From Cytobacillus oceanisediminis (lineage in GTDB: Bacteria; Bacillota; Bacilli; Bacillales; Cytobacillaceae), in contig NZ_SOEE01000002.1 in assembly GCF_004366035.1 (NCBI RefSeq), positions 558,001 through 622,000 of the forward strand: DNA of 64,000 nt, in the 5' to 3' direction. The notes under the pieces were generated by a model. It saw nothing but the letters and a program-made list of their open reading frames with translations. It ran no database searches and was not told the origin of the DNA. Below are positions 1 through 10,658 of the stretch, piece after piece (the stretch's first letter is position 1; every line of letters starts with the position of its first letter). The translations under genes were made by a program, and so were the position numbers.

Positions 1-1882
1 TAATGCCCCCTATAAATACTGCGGGTCTCATCCAGACTTCATTGATTGACAAAGCAGCTGCTGTAAATAGTGAGATTGTATAAAATCCCAATGAGATTAA
101 AAACACGTTTCCGGCTTGAACTTTGTGCCCTTTCTTCGAAAGAACGCCATAAAGTATAAGCAGGGCAATACTTGCCATTACGGTATTCATGGCCATACCT
201 AACTCATTCTGATAAAAGCTTGACCAGCTTCGCAGATGTTCACCATAAAACATAAAGGCAAACCCGATTGACAAAGGAATGGCCCAGGGAATCGCTTCTG
301 TATAAAAAATCCGATTCTCAGCCATGTTCATAAGGTACATGACAAAGCTAAAGATTAATAGCATGGAGCCTGCAGCGAGCCAATCAAGAAAACCTACTGC
401 AGTCACAACTGAAAATAACATAATACTAACTGCCACATCCCGTGAGCTTGATTCCACCATTTTTAGAAGCGGATACTTAAGCAGATACCCGAGACTTATA
501 AAAAGCACAAAGCCAATGAAGAAAACAGGTAAAGATAGATTATTGAACTCAAAGCCTTTATCCAATATTAGTACTATTTCAAATAGAGCAGAGGCTAAAA
601 ATACGGGTGCCAGGTAAGCAAATAGCCCGTTCCCCATAACATTAGCCAAATATATAAACTGCACCGCTAGAATAATATAAGCCAGCAGCAGTGCTGCAGA
701 TGGTTCGCCGGCCATTAACATGATACCTTCCAATGAAATATATAGAAAAGAAAGTATGGAAACCGCTGCACTGGTCAGTCTAAAAATCTTATCCCAGGAA
801 TATTGCTTATCCATAACCTTAGGAACAAACAGAAAACTAATCCCTACAAACGCAAATAAAACTGGTCCTGCCGAATTTAAAATGGTATTTTCAATCAGCT
901 GATAGGCACCATAGACAATCAGTAAGCTGAAGACGAAATGAAACTCCTTCCTGCCTGTTACATATACCATTGATAAGTAAACGGCTGCTGTCAGCAGAAT
1001 ATTCACACTGTATAAAACATGGCTATTGAAAAATAAAAGCATCAATAATGTAGAGATCACTAAATTGATTTGAGCAAAGTAAATCAATTCTCCCGAAAAC
1101 AGTTTAAGGGAAGCTTGTTTTTTCAGGCGGTGATAAGCTGCGGACAGCAGAGCATTGAAGATCATCAATCCAAGAAAGAAACTGTCATTTTCAAGCTTCA
1201 ATGCTGCCAAGGTATAACCAGCCCCGGCAGACAGGGCAATATAAGCAAACCATACAAAAAGACGTGAGCCCAGCTTCTGTGCAAATATACTGTATACTGG
1301 AACGACCAGTAAACTGCCAGCAGCCCCGAGCACAAAGCGTCCTTCCCCATAAAAAGAAAGATAAGGGCCAAGCAATTGAAACCAGCCTATGGACAAAATA
1401 AATATTGGCAAGAATAAACTCCCAAGAACAATAAAAGCAAACGACGTTCTTTCTATCTTTAATACCTTACCCGAAATAAAGGCAAAGCCATAGAAAATAA
1501 GTGAAACAACTGCAATAGATGCACTTTTCATGAGATTTGACATTGTATCCCAATTGCTTGTTGCCACAAAAAGTCCGCCAATAAGGAGCAGGATGACTCC
1601 TACATTCAGCAGCCAGGAAATATTTCTTTCACGGACTTCTTCCTGAGATAATTTCTTTTTCACCGTTTTTTTTGCCGGCTGAATGGGCTTTTGTCTGATT
1701 TCTTCTGCAGCTTTTGCTGCCTTAACCTGCACTTGCTGCAGCTCTTCAAAGTCCTGATAGTACTGATGGTGGGCTTTCAAGGTGATTTCATAATGTTCCG
1801 ATGATATATAATCCTTTTCTTTCAATTTCGTGAGTTCAACTTGAAATATGTTCTGATGATATTTTTCTGTTTCGATCTTCAA
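1..1882 (-). CDS. large polytopic membrane protein, 3' end outside window
   Basis: The reading frame stays open from a TTG start at 1882 to the window edge, giving about 627 visible residues. An AGGTGG ribosome site lies about 5 bases before the TTG. The first ~115 residues are soluble and charged, with a Lys-rich stretch just before the first membrane helix (KPIQPAKKTVKKKLSQEEVR). After that, hydrophobic helices follow almost without break, probably 16 or more. The layout resembles large uncharacterised multi-helix proteins of Bacillaceae such as the DUF2157/SCO7613 type, but I see no catalytic motif. The function is unknown and the C-terminus lies beyond the left edge. Confidence 0.75.
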   Translation of the reverse strand, partial: MKIETEKYHQNIFQVELTKLKEKDYISSEHYEITLKAHHQYYQDFEELQQVQVKAAKAAEEIRQKPIQPAKKTVKKKLSQEEVRERNISWLLNVGVILLLIGGLFVATSNWDTMSNLMKSASIAVVSLIFYGFAFISGKVLKIERTSFAFIVLGSLFLPIFILSIGWFQLLGPYLSFYGEGRFVLGAAGSLLVVPVYSIFAQKLGSRLFVWFAYIALSAGAGYTLAALKLENDSFFLGLMIFNALLSAAYHRLKKQASLKLFSGELIYFAQINLVISTLLMLLFFNSHVLYSVNILLTAAVYLSMVYVTGRKEFHFVFSLLIVYGAYQLIENTILNSAGPVLFAFVGISFLFVPKVMDKQYSWDKIFRLTSAAVSILSFLYISLEGIMLMAGEPSAALLLAYIILAVQFIYLANVMGNGLFAYLAPVFLASALFEIVLILDKGFEFNNLSLPVFFIGFVLFISLGYLLKYPLLKMVESSSRDVAVSIMLFSVVTAVGFLDWLAAGSMLLIFSFVMYLMNMAENRIFYTEAIPWAIPLSIGFAFMFYGEHLRSWSSFYQNELGMAMNTVMASIALLILYGVLSKKGHKVQAGNVFLISLGFYTISLFTAAALSINEVWMRPAVFIGGI

Positions 1883-2239
1883 GGATCCACCTCTTTTAAA
1901 TCAAATTATATTCAATTGTTTCTATTAGTGTAATTTTACACATTATAAACTAATTAATCAATCCCGGTTTTGGCATTTTTCACCTCTCAAGGATGTTTAT
2001 ATAGATATTATTTAATTACAGGAAGAAATGGAATTTTGAGGAACTTCACGCACGCTTCTGGCCCAAACTCTCCCACCCCAATTATGGAACCCCTTGATTA
2101 ACCCGCATTCAACCCGTACCTTGCTGCTGCAAAAAAATCCAAATATTATATCTAATAAAATATTAAATAACAATTCTATCCGGAAAATTTTTTTTCCATT
2201 ATATTATTCTAGAAATTATTACATTTGGAGGAACCATCA
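1883..2239. other. AT-rich divergent intergenic region
   Basis: This stretch separates two divergently transcribed genes and must carry both promoters. It is AT-rich with several TATAAT-like words. I see no ORF with a ribosome site, no hairpin of note and no RNA gene. The ribosome site of the downstream surface-protein gene (GGAGG at 2227-2231) is at its right end. Confidence 0.5.
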
Positions 2240-3424
2240 TTGAAAAGACTAAGTATAATTATTGCGTCAATCTTATTGTTAAGCTTGTTTCCGGCTGTCA
2301 GCCTTGCAGCCCCAAGTAAAGATGAATTGGCTGAGTTTGTGAAGGAAACTAATTGGTCTGAAGAAGGATTAATTGACCACCTGGAATATTTTTGGGATAT
2401 GAATATCGAAGATTTTGATACGCTGGAGGAAATGATCGAATACCTGGGTGAGCCTATTACGGAAGAAAATCTTCAGCAGCTCTTAGCTGAATATGATTTT
2501 GAAACTGAGGAAGAGTTAGCGGCTCTTCTTGCGGAGAATGGAGAAATGGAAACGAGTGACGATGTTCGGGATGTTTTCCGATATATTGATGCTTTGGATT
2601 CCACTGTTTCTTTTTTAACATATACAGGCACTGAAATTAACGACGAAACTCTTAATCAGCTATTAAATGATTACGGGCTTACAAAAGGAGAGCTCATTTC
2701 CCTGCTTAAGGAGAACGATGACTCCCTTGAAAACTACGAATATATTGAGGACCTTGATATCATGGTTTCCATTTATCTGGGTGGAGATGAATGGCCTGGT
2801 GAAGACGAAATGAACCAAATACTCGCAGATATAGATCTTACCGATGGAGAACTTGAAGCATTATTTGAACATTTTATGACTTTAGATTTCGAGAACCCTG
2901 ACTTGCTTGATAAAATGATGGACCTTGAAAGCCGTTTAATGGCATTTGGCGAGTTTGATAGTGCCGGGGATTTAACAGAAGCAGAAATAGCTGAACTTAT
3001 CAGCATTATACAGGAAATGATGGATCTGTTCCAGCTTGATGCCGAGTTTTATCTTATGAAAGATGGCGAAAAAACCCATTTAACAACAGCTGAAATGGTT
3101 GCTTTGGAAGAAACAAATGGCCATGACCTGCTTATTGAACTTTATAATACTGAAGGCCAGTTCCTGGCAGATATGATTATTACAGCTGAGATGTTCAGTT
3201 CAGAGCTAATTGAAGACACAGTGACTGATTTGAATCAGGCTGAAACTGTTATTAAAAAGCAGGATCATGCTAAAGTCAAACCTGTTTCAAAACACGCAAA
3301 AACTGTAAAAGGCGGAAAGCTGCCAAACACAGCAGGCAACTATATAGAAGGAGTATTAGCAGGCATCGGCCTGGCCCTTATAGGATTTGCCATTTTACAC
3401 AGACGGAAAGTAAAAGCAGCGTGA
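2240..3424 (+). CDS. processed acidic surface protein with LPNTA sorting signal
   Basis: A 394-residue secreted, cell-wall-anchored protein. The TTG at 2240 is chosen because GGAGG at 2227-2231 sits 8 bases before it; the upstream in-frame TTG at 2225 overlaps that site. Residues ~1-25 form a signal peptide ending SLAAPS. The body is very acidic and contains repeated helical units of the type 'LxxLLxxYDFxxExELxxLL', at least four of them. Near the C-terminus are a Lys-rich stretch, the sorting motif LPNTA, a hydrophobic helix and the basic tail HRRKVKAA. This matches the 'processed acidic surface protein' family whose LPxTA signal is served by class D sortases. The sortase gene follows with a 4-base overlap, so the two are translated together. 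The role of the surface protein is unknown. Confidence 0.9.
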   Translation: MKRLSIIIASILLLSLFPAVSLAAPSKDELAEFVKETNWSEEGLIDHLEYFWDMNIEDFDTLEEMIEYLGEPITEENLQQLLAEYDFETEEELAALLAENGEMETSDDVRDVFRYIDALDSTVSFLTYTGTEINDETLNQLLNDYGLTKGELISLLKENDDSLENYEYIEDLDIMVSIYLGGDEWPGEDEMNQILADIDLTDGELEALFEHFMTLDFENPDLLDKMMDLESRLMAFGEFDSAGDLTEAEIAELISIIQEMMDLFQLDAEFYLMKDGEKTHLTTAEMVALEETNGHDLLIELYNTEGQFLADMIITAEMFSSELIEDTVTDLNQAETVIKKQDHAKVKPVSKHAKTVKGGKLPNTAGNYIEGVLAGIGLALIGFAILHRRKVKAA

Positions 3425-4017
3425 AAAGGAAATTTACATTAAAAGGAGCTATTGGTCTAATTTTTATTTTGTGTGGAATTTGGATTGCCGCTTCAAATCT
3501 TATGCCATATGTGAATAGCCAAAAAACTTCAGCCCATATAGATCCCTCCATCACTGTAAAAACAGATGTGAAGACTGAACAAAAAACGGAACAGCATAGC
3601 CTATACACTGTTCGTCCTAAAATGGGAGAAGATATGGGCGTTCTATCAATACCGAGGATATCGGCCCAACTTCCAATCTTCCATGGTACGGACGAAGATG
3701 AGTTAGAAAAGGGAGTTGGCCATTATGCCGGCAGCGTCCTTCCAGGAGAAGAAGACAATTCAGTCCTTTCCGGCCACCGGGATACAGTCTTTCGCAAACT
3801 TGGAGAAGTAGAGATTGGCGATTTGCTTGTCGTGAACACTTCTGCTGGTGAATTTACCTATAAAGTTCGTAAAATAAGAATCGTCGATGCAGACGACAGA
3901 ACCGTAATTGTTCCTAAGCCAAGAGCAACCCTTACTGTCACAACCTGCTATCCTTTTGACTTTATTGGAGATGCACCACAGAGGTATATCCTCATTGGGG
4001 ATCTTGTAAGAAAATAA
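3421..4017 (+). CDS. srtD: class D sortase
   Basis: A 198-residue membrane-anchored transpeptidase that cleaves LPxTA-type signals and links the protein to peptidoglycan. It has an N-terminal membrane helix (residues ~8-28) and then the sortase domain. The catalytic histidine is in LSGHRDT, the cysteine in TLTVTTCYPF and the arginine in APQRYILIG. The GTG start overlaps the stop codon of the upstream acidic LPNTA protein (GTGA), so that protein is its most likely dedicated substrate. A terminator follows directly, closing a two-gene operon. Known Bacillus class D sortases prefer LPNTA, matching the neighbour's motif. Confidence 0.95.
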   Translation: MKRKFTLKGAIGLIFILCGIWIAASNLMPYVNSQKTSAHIDPSITVKTDVKTEQKTEQHSLYTVRPKMGEDMGVLSIPRISAQLPIFHGTDEDELEKGVGHYAGSVLPGEEDNSVLSGHRDTVFRKLGEVEIGDLLVVNTSAGEFTYKVRKIRIVDADDRTVIVPKPRATLTVTTCYPFDFIGDAPQRYILIGDLVRK

Positions 4018-4043
4018 AAAACCCGCTAACCAGGCGGGTTTTT
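4016..4043 (+). terminator. intrinsic terminator of sortase operon
   Basis: The inverted repeat ACCCGC / GCGGGT (4021-4026 and 4034-4039) is followed by a T run and lies directly after the sortase stop codon. Confidence 0.85.
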
Positions 4044-4070
4044 AGAGGGAGGCCGTATTTGGCCTTCCAT

Positions 4071-4262
4071 TTATTCTGTAATTGTGACTAACTTTACATC
4101 TGTAAAATCAAATCGATGGTAGTGACCTTCAGTACAGGTTAGTTCTACAAATCCTTCAAGGTCTTTAATGCTTCCAATTACTTCGGATTTATTTTCTGCT
4201 TCAACCTCTTCTGTTACGGTAACACCTTTTTCAAAAGTATAAATAACCTTAAACGTATTCAT
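4071..4262 (-). CDS. small hypothetical protein, 63 aa
   Basis: A 63-residue acidic, soluble protein with a clear AAAGGAGAG ribosome site upstream of the ATG at 4262. The sequence alternates short beta-like and charged stretches (FKVIYTFEKGVTVTEEVEAE) with a central CTEGHYHRFDF segment holding one Cys and two His. There is no signal peptide or membrane helix. It faces the sortase operon tail-to-tail and stands alone. I do not recognise a family; the good ribosome site and codon use support a real gene. Confidence 0.65.
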   Translation of the reverse strand: MNTFKVIYTFEKGVTVTEEVEAENKSEVIGSIKDLEGFVELTCTEGHYHRFDFTDVKLVTITE

Positions 4263-4580
4263 GTGTGCTAAACTCTCCTTTCCCCATTCATGTTCCCGTG
4301 TACACAGTGTTTAAACAAAGAAATTTCTATTGCAGTTATTTTCCATTAGTCAGATATAGCTCCACTGTATCTCTCGATGGGAAGTTAAGGACAATACTTA
4401 CATTCGGCAAGGAGATAGCGTTTGATAGCAAAATGATATTCGACAGATATCGGCTGATATCACCATAAAACCACATATATTTCAGCAGTTTTTCAAAAGA
4501 GAGATTCAGAATTTCTTTTCTTCCATATGGATAATACTTTAAATCTGGTTTTATTAGTTTACATAATAAAATTATTTTAC
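4263..4580. other. intergenic region without supported gene
   Basis: About 320 bases between the small hypothetical gene and the terminator of the YebC-family gene. An open frame at 4336-4599 on the minus strand runs into that terminator and lacks a ribosome site, so I do not accept it. Nothing else is visible. Confidence 0.5.
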
Positions 4581-4612
4581 AAAAAAAGAAGTCCAGCAAT
4601 TAAGTGGACTTC
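4581..4612 (-). terminator. intrinsic terminator after yeeI
   Basis: Read on the minus strand, an 8-bp stem GAAGTCCA / TGGACTTC (4588-4595 with 4605-4612) is followed by seven T. Confidence 0.9.
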
Positions 4613-4621
4613 TCTTCCCGG

Positions 4622-5341
4622 TTATTCACCTAGGTCTGCATTATGATAAACTCGCTGGACATCTTCCAGATCCTCAAGAGCGTCAATCAGCTTTTCAAAT
4701 TGCGCCTGTGCATCAGCCTCAAGGGTGACTTCATTTTGCGGAAGCATTGTTAATTCAGCAACTGCAAACTCATTGATGCCTGCTGACTTAAATGCTTCCT
4801 GAACTGCATGAAACTGATCGGGTTCTGCATATACGATTACCGTATCATCTTCTTCCAGAATATCACGTGCATCTAAGTCTGCTTCCATCAGGATTTCCAG
4901 GACTTCTTCCTCCGTTTTGCCTTCAATGCCGATAACAGCAGTTGAGTCGAACATATAGGATACAGATCCGCTCACGCCCATATTCCCGCCATTTTTTCCG
5001 AATGCAGCACGTACGTTAGAAGCTGTGCGATTTACGTTATTTGTCAATGCATCGACTATTATCATCGATCCGCTAGGCCCGAATCCTTCATAGCGTAGCT
5101 CATCATAGTTTTCTTCCGCTCCGCCTTTTGCTTTTTCAATTGCACGATCAATGATATTTCTTGGCACGTTATATGTTTTTGCACGTTCGAGCACAAATTT
5201 TAAAGCCTGGTTTGCTTCCGGATCAGGCTCCCCTTGCTTGGCAACCACATATATTTCAAGTGCAAACTTGGAATAAACACGGCTCGTATTTGCGTCTTTT
5301 GATGCTTTCTTTTCTTTAATATTGTTCCATTTACGGCCCAT
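4622..5341 (-). CDS. yeeI: YebC/PmpR (TACO1) family protein, YeeI-type
   Basis: A 239-residue protein of the YebC/TACO1 family. Family members were long annotated as transcriptional regulators, and recent work ties them to translation of proline-rich stretches. The N-terminus [14 protein letters not shown] is the family signature, followed by [11 protein letters not shown] and the [15 protein letters not shown] block; the C-terminus ends [12 protein letters not shown]. The ATG at 5341 is preferred over the GTG at 5350 because it gives the conserved family start and the exact length of the B. subtilis YeeI protein as I recall it. It is a single-gene unit with its own terminator. The naming after B. 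subtilis is from memory of the sequence. Confidence 0.93.
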   Translation of the reverse strand: MGRKWNNIKEKKASKDANTSRVYSKFALEIYVVAKQGEPDPEANQALKFVLERAKTYNVPRNIIDRAIEKAKGGAEENYDELRYEGFGPSGSMIIVDALTNNVNRTASNVRAAFGKNGGNMGVSGSVSYMFDSTAVIGIEGKTEEEVLEILMEADLDARDILEEDDTVIVYAEPDQFHAVQEAFKSAGINEFAVAELTMLPQNEVTLEADAQAQFEKLIDALEDLEDVQRVYHNADLGE

Positions 5342-5504
5342 ATGTCCCACTCTCTTTCAACTTTGGATCTATGAAATTTATGATCAGAAATAGAGTCTTC
5401 TTTACTCGGAAGAACTCTCACCTGATTATTATACATTAAAACACCTGATTTTTTCGAGTATTGTTTCATAAGAAGAAGCGTGGGATTGCAGCGAGTATTG
5501 ATAA

Positions 5505-5532
5505 ATAAAAAAAGAGACACAAATGTGCCTCT
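5505..5532 (-). terminator. intrinsic terminator after Gfo/Idh gene
   Basis: On the minus strand AGAGGCACA / TGTGTCTCT forms a 9-bp stem with one G-U pair (5513-5521 with 5524-5532), followed by a T run. Confidence 0.85.
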
Positions 5533-5534
5533 AA

Positions 5535-6491
5535 TTAGCTGCTTAATAGGATTTTTTCAAGCTCCTTCTGCACCTGATACCCTTCTTTAAAGGAAACCAA
5601 TATTGCATGATCTCCTCTTATTGCTTTGAGGAGTTCAGCTGGCAGACTGTTTTCAGGCTCATCAAGCCTTAATATTTCTCCGCTGTTTTCAGACGTACTC
5701 TGTACAAGAACACTCCAGTTCTGCATATCCAATGTGCCCTTATCACCAAAAACCTTAAAAGACAGATGTTCTTTTTGCCCAATTCCCGCAATTCCGTTTA
5801 ATAGAACAGGAATGCCGCCTGGAAGCTTCAATGATGCGGTAAAGCTGGTTTCACATTGATGTTCATTATCCGGATATTCCACAAAAGAACGGATATTGAG
5901 CAGCTCTCCAAAGGTATCCTGTATCATATGAATAAAGTGAGGAGCTACTTCCCGGATAAAGCCTCCCTGTTCCCTGCTGGAAATCCAATCGTTCTGCTGC
6001 CATTCACGCGGCCATTGTGTAAATTGCAGGTGCAGTTCTACCTTCTTAATCTCGCCCAGTTCACCATTCTGTATCTTTTTCCTAAACTCTTTAAAGGCTG
6101 GGCTGTATGCCATTGGAAAATTCATGGCATGGATGATTCCTGCATTTTCAGCAGCTTCAAACATTTCCTTCGCCTCTTCAATGGAATTGGCCAGAGGCTT
6201 TTCGCAAAGAAGATGCTTGCCGCTCTTTATAATTTCCATACTAATTGAATGATGCCATTTGGGCGGAACACCTAAATAGATGAGTTTGATGGTTTCGTCC
6301 CTGAGCAGATCGGAATGATTTGTATGTATCACCGCATCTGGCAGCTCAGTTTTAAATTTATCTAATCGTTCGGCTTTTCGATCACAAAGCGCTGCAATCT
6401 CAAACTCCTCATGCTGCCGAAATTGACGCAGTATCCTTTCCCCTACAGCACCCATTCCAATTAATCCAACTTTAATCTTTTCCTTCAACAT
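5535..6491 (-). CDS. Gfo/Idh/MocA family oxidoreductase
   Basis: A 318-residue NAD(P)-dependent oxidoreductase, probably acting on a sugar or inositol-like substrate. Residues ~5-35 form a Rossmann fold with the dinucleotide loop VGLIGMGAVGERIL. The family motif EKPLANS, which carries the catalytic lysine, is near residue 96. The C-terminal half is the usual beta-sheet substrate domain. The length is normal. The ATG at 6491 follows AGGTGAAGT. The gene stands alone between terminators, so the context gives no substrate. Confidence 0.9.
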   Translation of the reverse strand: MLKEKIKVGLIGMGAVGERILRQFRQHEEFEIAALCDRKAERLDKFKTELPDAVIHTNHSDLLRDETIKLIYLGVPPKWHHSISMEIIKSGKHLLCEKPLANSIEEAKEMFEAAENAGIIHAMNFPMAYSPAFKEFRKKIQNGELGEIKKVELHLQFTQWPREWQQNDWISSREQGGFIREVAPHFIHMIQDTFGELLNIRSFVEYPDNEHQCETSFTASLKLPGGIPVLLNGIAGIGQKEHLSFKVFGDKGTLDMQNWSVLVQSTSENSGEILRLDEPENSLPAELLKAIRGDHAILVSFKEGYQVQKELEKILLSS

Positions 6492-6665
6492 ACTTCACCT
6501 GCTTGTTTAATTTCATAGTTCTCAATTGAATTATACAGTTTATTATAAAAATTCTAAAGTTGTAAATTCTCTAATAAGTTAATAAACAAAAGCTGGCCAA
6601 TAATTGGATAGAAAAACAATGAATGGGGATATTAAAAATAATTAACTAATTAGGAGGTGTCTTCG

Positions 6666-6887
6666 TTGAACCTTGATAAGGATATGCAGTTTGAAATCAA
6701 AAGTACTTTCGCCCCGAATCTTAACCGTTCCCAAACACTTAGAATTCTGGAGGTGACACAGAACAGCGTTGTCATCCAGATGGACAGGTCAAATGGACGC
6801 GGAGTTTTCCCGGCAGATAATTTTCATTATTGGATTAAACGAGGTTCCCTTATTAAATTGAATGACTATCATAAAAGAACCTCTTAG
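6666..6887 (+). CDS. small conserved-looking protein, 73 aa
   Basis: A 73-residue soluble protein. The TTG at 6666 is chosen because TTAGGAGGT sits directly upstream with proper spacing; the earlier GTG at 6657 overlaps that site. The sequence is compact and mixed alpha/beta, with the segment SNGRGVFPADNFHYWIKRG. There is no membrane helix and no motif I can name. It ends at a strong terminator and is a single-gene unit. Confidence 0.7.
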   Translation: MNLDKDMQFEIKSTFAPNLNRSQTLRILEVTQNSVVIQMDRSNGRGVFPADNFHYWIKRGSLIKLNDYHKRTS

Positions 6888-6920
6888 AACACTGGGCAGG
6901 AGCCAGTGTTCTTTATTTTT
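6886..6920 (+). terminator. intrinsic terminator
   Basis: AGAACACTGG / CCAGTGTTCT (6886-6895 with 6903-6912) forms a 10-bp stem followed by a T-rich tail. The stem starts at the stop codon of the 73-residue protein. Confidence 0.88.
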
Positions 6921-7157
6921 TGGATTCATCTATTTTAGCTTTATGATGCAACTCTTACCTTTCTGCCTCAATCAGGCAGATCCCTGCGCCTGCAGAATAA
7001 CCAGTTATTATTTTCCCTGCAGCCGAATCTATCTTATCCCTCCTGTATTACATATTTAATATTGTAATCATGGACCCTGAACAGGTTTAAAGAAATGAAA
7101 TGAAGTAAATAGCCTAAAAGAATGGATTAGTACAACTTAGATAAGGAGCATTGATAG

Positions 7158-8411
<1,254 letters not shown>

Positions 8412-8415
8412 AAAT

Positions 8416-8453
8416 AGAGGCATCCTGCTTATTAAAATGACAGGACGCCCCTT
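8416..8453. terminator. hairpin between convergent cypC and nuclease genes
   Basis: A 12-bp stem with G-U pairs is centred on CATCCTG / CAGGACG and lies between two convergent genes. It has a T-rich tail when read on the minus strand, so it mainly serves the nuclease gene. Confidence 0.65.
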
Positions 8454-8506
8454 AATATGGTTATTTCGCTATTAAGCGGTTGAACTTAAATATAAGTTGC
8501 AGGTTA

Positions 8507-9634
8507 TTAGCGTTCGCACGCATAATTGTCCTTGTCTCTATCATGTTTTGAGTCATAGGCAGGATGTGTAGAAGGCACACCATTTGGATATACCTTCCTT
8601 AACTCTGTACAGTTTTGGTAGGACTCATTGCTGCCTTCTCCAGAAGCAGAATTGCTGGCTGTATCACTGCTGTCATTCGACCCGCTGCCGCCGGCATTCC
8701 CCGAACTTGATGAAGAGCTGCTGGCTGCTGCAGAATCCAGGTCCCCTTTTGTTGTTCCCTCATCACCGAGAGCCCATAACCCTTTATTGGCTTCCCTTGC
8801 TTCCCTTCCAAATTCTCTGAAGTATTCGCTGTATTTTACATCCGGATTGTAGGTGGATGGCTCGGCATAACCATTCAGAACCAAGTGTGCATTGAACATT
8901 TTTTCACGTATTTCATTTTCGTCCATATCATCTGTTGGGATGTCCACCCAAATGATTCTTAGCAGGCGCCCATACCGGTCTGTATCAGAGACATCTTTTT
9001 GCATCCAGATTTTCTTGCCAGTCAGCTCAGATGTGGTAAATTGGCTCGCTTCTTTTCCGTATTCCTCTACTCTTGTTGTTGATTCGGGAGTGTTCACTCC
9101 AATCAGGCGGACTTTCCTCCCGTCTGATGTCTCAATTGTGTCACCGTCTACTACTCTGCCAACGGTAACTAGTTCCAGGCCCAGGCCCTCTGCAGCCTGA
9201 TTTTGATCCTGTTCCTGTTTTTGCTTTTCAGCCTCTTCTTGTTTCTGTTTTTCTTCCTGTTCTGCTTCCAGCTGTGCCTGATCCTCTGCCTGCTTTTTGG
9301 CTTCCTCTTCTTCAGCCTTCTCTTCAGCAAGCTTTTCTTCTTCAGCCTTCTTATCTGCTTCATCCTGATCTGTCTCTATTTGTTCTTTCTCAGGCACATG
9401 TACAGTTTCTGTTGCATCTGAATCTCCAGTTGCTAAAAAAATGGATAACACAAAGCCAGCAGCCATAATCCAGCCGGATCTTTTGAAATTTATCTTATAT
9501 TTCCGGTACTGATTATTTAAATATAATCCAATTAAAAAAATAGCTAACCCAATAAATGCGGCAGGAGCTGCAATTCCCAGTAATAGCATAAACACAATAG
9601 CAATAGTGAAAATAGTCCATCTTATAACTTTCAA
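8507..9634 (-). CDS. membrane-anchored thermonuclease (SNase domain + excalibur)
   Basis: A 375-residue nuclease. Residues ~1-70 contain two membrane helices. Residues ~85-150 are a charged Glu/Lys/Gln-rich helix made of AEEKLAEEK-like repeats. Residues ~155-290 form a staphylococcal-nuclease domain with VVDGDTIETSDGRKVRLIGV and the active-site arginine/glutamate region ESTTRVEEYGKEA. After a Ser/Gly-rich linker, the last ~35 residues form an excalibur calcium-binding motif with DRDKDNYACER. The architecture suggests extracellular or membrane-proximal DNA or RNA degradation, similar to B. subtilis YncB/YokF but with a longer anchor. It is a single gene. Confidence 0.9.
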   Translation of the reverse strand: MKVIRWTIFTIAIVFMLLLGIAAPAAFIGLAIFLIGLYLNNQYRKYKINFKRSGWIMAAGFVLSIFLATGDSDATETVHVPEKEQIETDQDEADKKAEEEKLAEEKAEEEEAKKQAEDQAQLEAEQEEKQKQEEAEKQKQEQDQNQAAEGLGLELVTVGRVVDGDTIETSDGRKVRLIGVNTPESTTRVEEYGKEASQFTTSELTGKKIWMQKDVSDTDRYGRLLRIIWVDIPTDDMDENEIREKMFNAHLVLNGYAEPSTYNPDVKYSEYFREFGREAREANKGLWALGDEGTTKGDLDSAAASSSSSSSGNAGGSGSNDSSDTASNSASGEGSNESYQNCTELRKVYPNGVPSTHPAYDSKHDRDKDNYACER

Positions 9635-9703
9635 ACTCTTTTTTCTCTCCCCTTTTTAAAAAATTATCCTAAATTAGCATAACTTTTTTCTGCATAAATA
9701 TAA

Positions 9704-9728
9704 ACACCAATTCACTAAAGAATTGGTG
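9704..9728 (-). terminator. intrinsic terminator after sdaAA
   Basis: CACCAATTC / GAATTGGTG (9-bp stem, about 9705-9728) followed by T-rich sequence on the minus strand lies 20 bases past the sdaAA stop. Confidence 0.8.
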
Positions 9729-9748
9729 TAATAAGCCAATAAACTAAA

Positions 9749-10627
9749 TTACTGTTTTTTCCCAAAAATCTCTTCCTGCAGTCTTCTTCCTGTTGGCGTT
9801 GCAGCCAGTCCTCCCTCAGCTGTTTCTCTGAGTGCTGAAGGCATGGATTGCCCGATAAGATACATTGCGTTGATGACTTCATCACATGGAATTCTGCTCG
9901 TAATTCCGGCGAGGGCCATGTCTGCTGCTGTCATGGCGTTGGAGGCTCCCATGGCATTTCGCTTAACACATGGAACTTCTACTAGTCCGGCAACTGGATC
10001 ACAAACAAGGCCCAGCATGTTTTTAAGTGTTATTGCCATAGCTTCAGCAGCCTGTTTTGGTGTCCCGCCTGCCATTTCTACAATAGATGCTGCCGCCATG
10101 CCGCTTGCAGACCCTACCTCAGCCTGACATCCTCCTGCTGCACCGGATATGGAGGCATTGTTTGCCACCACAAAACCAAATGCTGCTGAAGTAAACAGAA
10201 ATTCTATCATTTCCATTCGTGTTGGATTGAGAACTTCTTTTACAGCGAACAATGTACCCGGCACTACTCCAGCCGAACCTGCTGTAGGGGTGGCACAGAT
10301 TGTACCCATGGCTGCATTCACTTCATTGGTTGCAACCGCTTTGCTGACAGCATCCAATAAAATATTTCCTGATAAAGCCTTTCCGCTCTGAATGTACTTT
10401 TGCAGAAGGACTGCATCACCGCCAGTCAAACCCGTAACAGACGTAACACCTTTCAGTCCCCTCTCGACAGCCTGTTCCATCACAGTCAGATTGCGGTCCA
10501 TTTTAGCGATAATATCGTCACGAGTTAAACCAGTTACTTCTATCTCCTGCTGAATCATGATTTCAGCAATTTTTACACCTTTATTTTCAGCCAGCTCAAC
10601 AAGCTCAGCAACATTTCTAAACAACAT
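9749..10627 (-). CDS. sdaAA: L-serine dehydratase, alpha subunit
   Basis: A 292-residue subunit of the iron-sulfur L-serine dehydratase, which deaminates serine to pyruvate and ammonia. The cysteines expected for the 4Fe-4S cluster are visible in GTICATPTAGSAG, GGCQAEVGSA and LVCDPVAGLVEVPCVKRN. It begins 31 bases after the beta-subunit gene and is probably co-transcribed with it. Two-subunit enzymes of this kind are normal in Bacillus. The regulator and cre-like site upstream suggest carbon-source control. Confidence 0.97.
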   Translation of the reverse strand: MLFRNVAELVELAENKGVKIAEIMIQQEIEVTGLTRDDIIAKMDRNLTVMEQAVERGLKGVTSVTGLTGGDAVLLQKYIQSGKALSGNILLDAVSKAVATNEVNAAMGTICATPTAGSAGVVPGTLFAVKEVLNPTRMEMIEFLFTSAAFGFVVANNASISGAAGGCQAEVGSASGMAAASIVEMAGGTPKQAAEAMAITLKNMLGLVCDPVAGLVEVPCVKRNAMGASNAMTAADMALAGITSRIPCDEVINAMYLIGQSMPSALRETAEGGLAATPTGRRLQEEIFGKKQ

Positions 10628-10658
10628 TAGACTTTCCCTCCTGATGACCAGCTAACTA

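Noticed and set aside
4336-4599. Minus-strand open frame of 87 codons
   Set aside because: It overlaps the terminator of the YebC-family gene, has no ribosome site and shows no recognisable protein features.
6862-7059. Plus-strand open frame of 65 codons
   Set aside because: It runs across a strong terminator and lacks a ribosome site.
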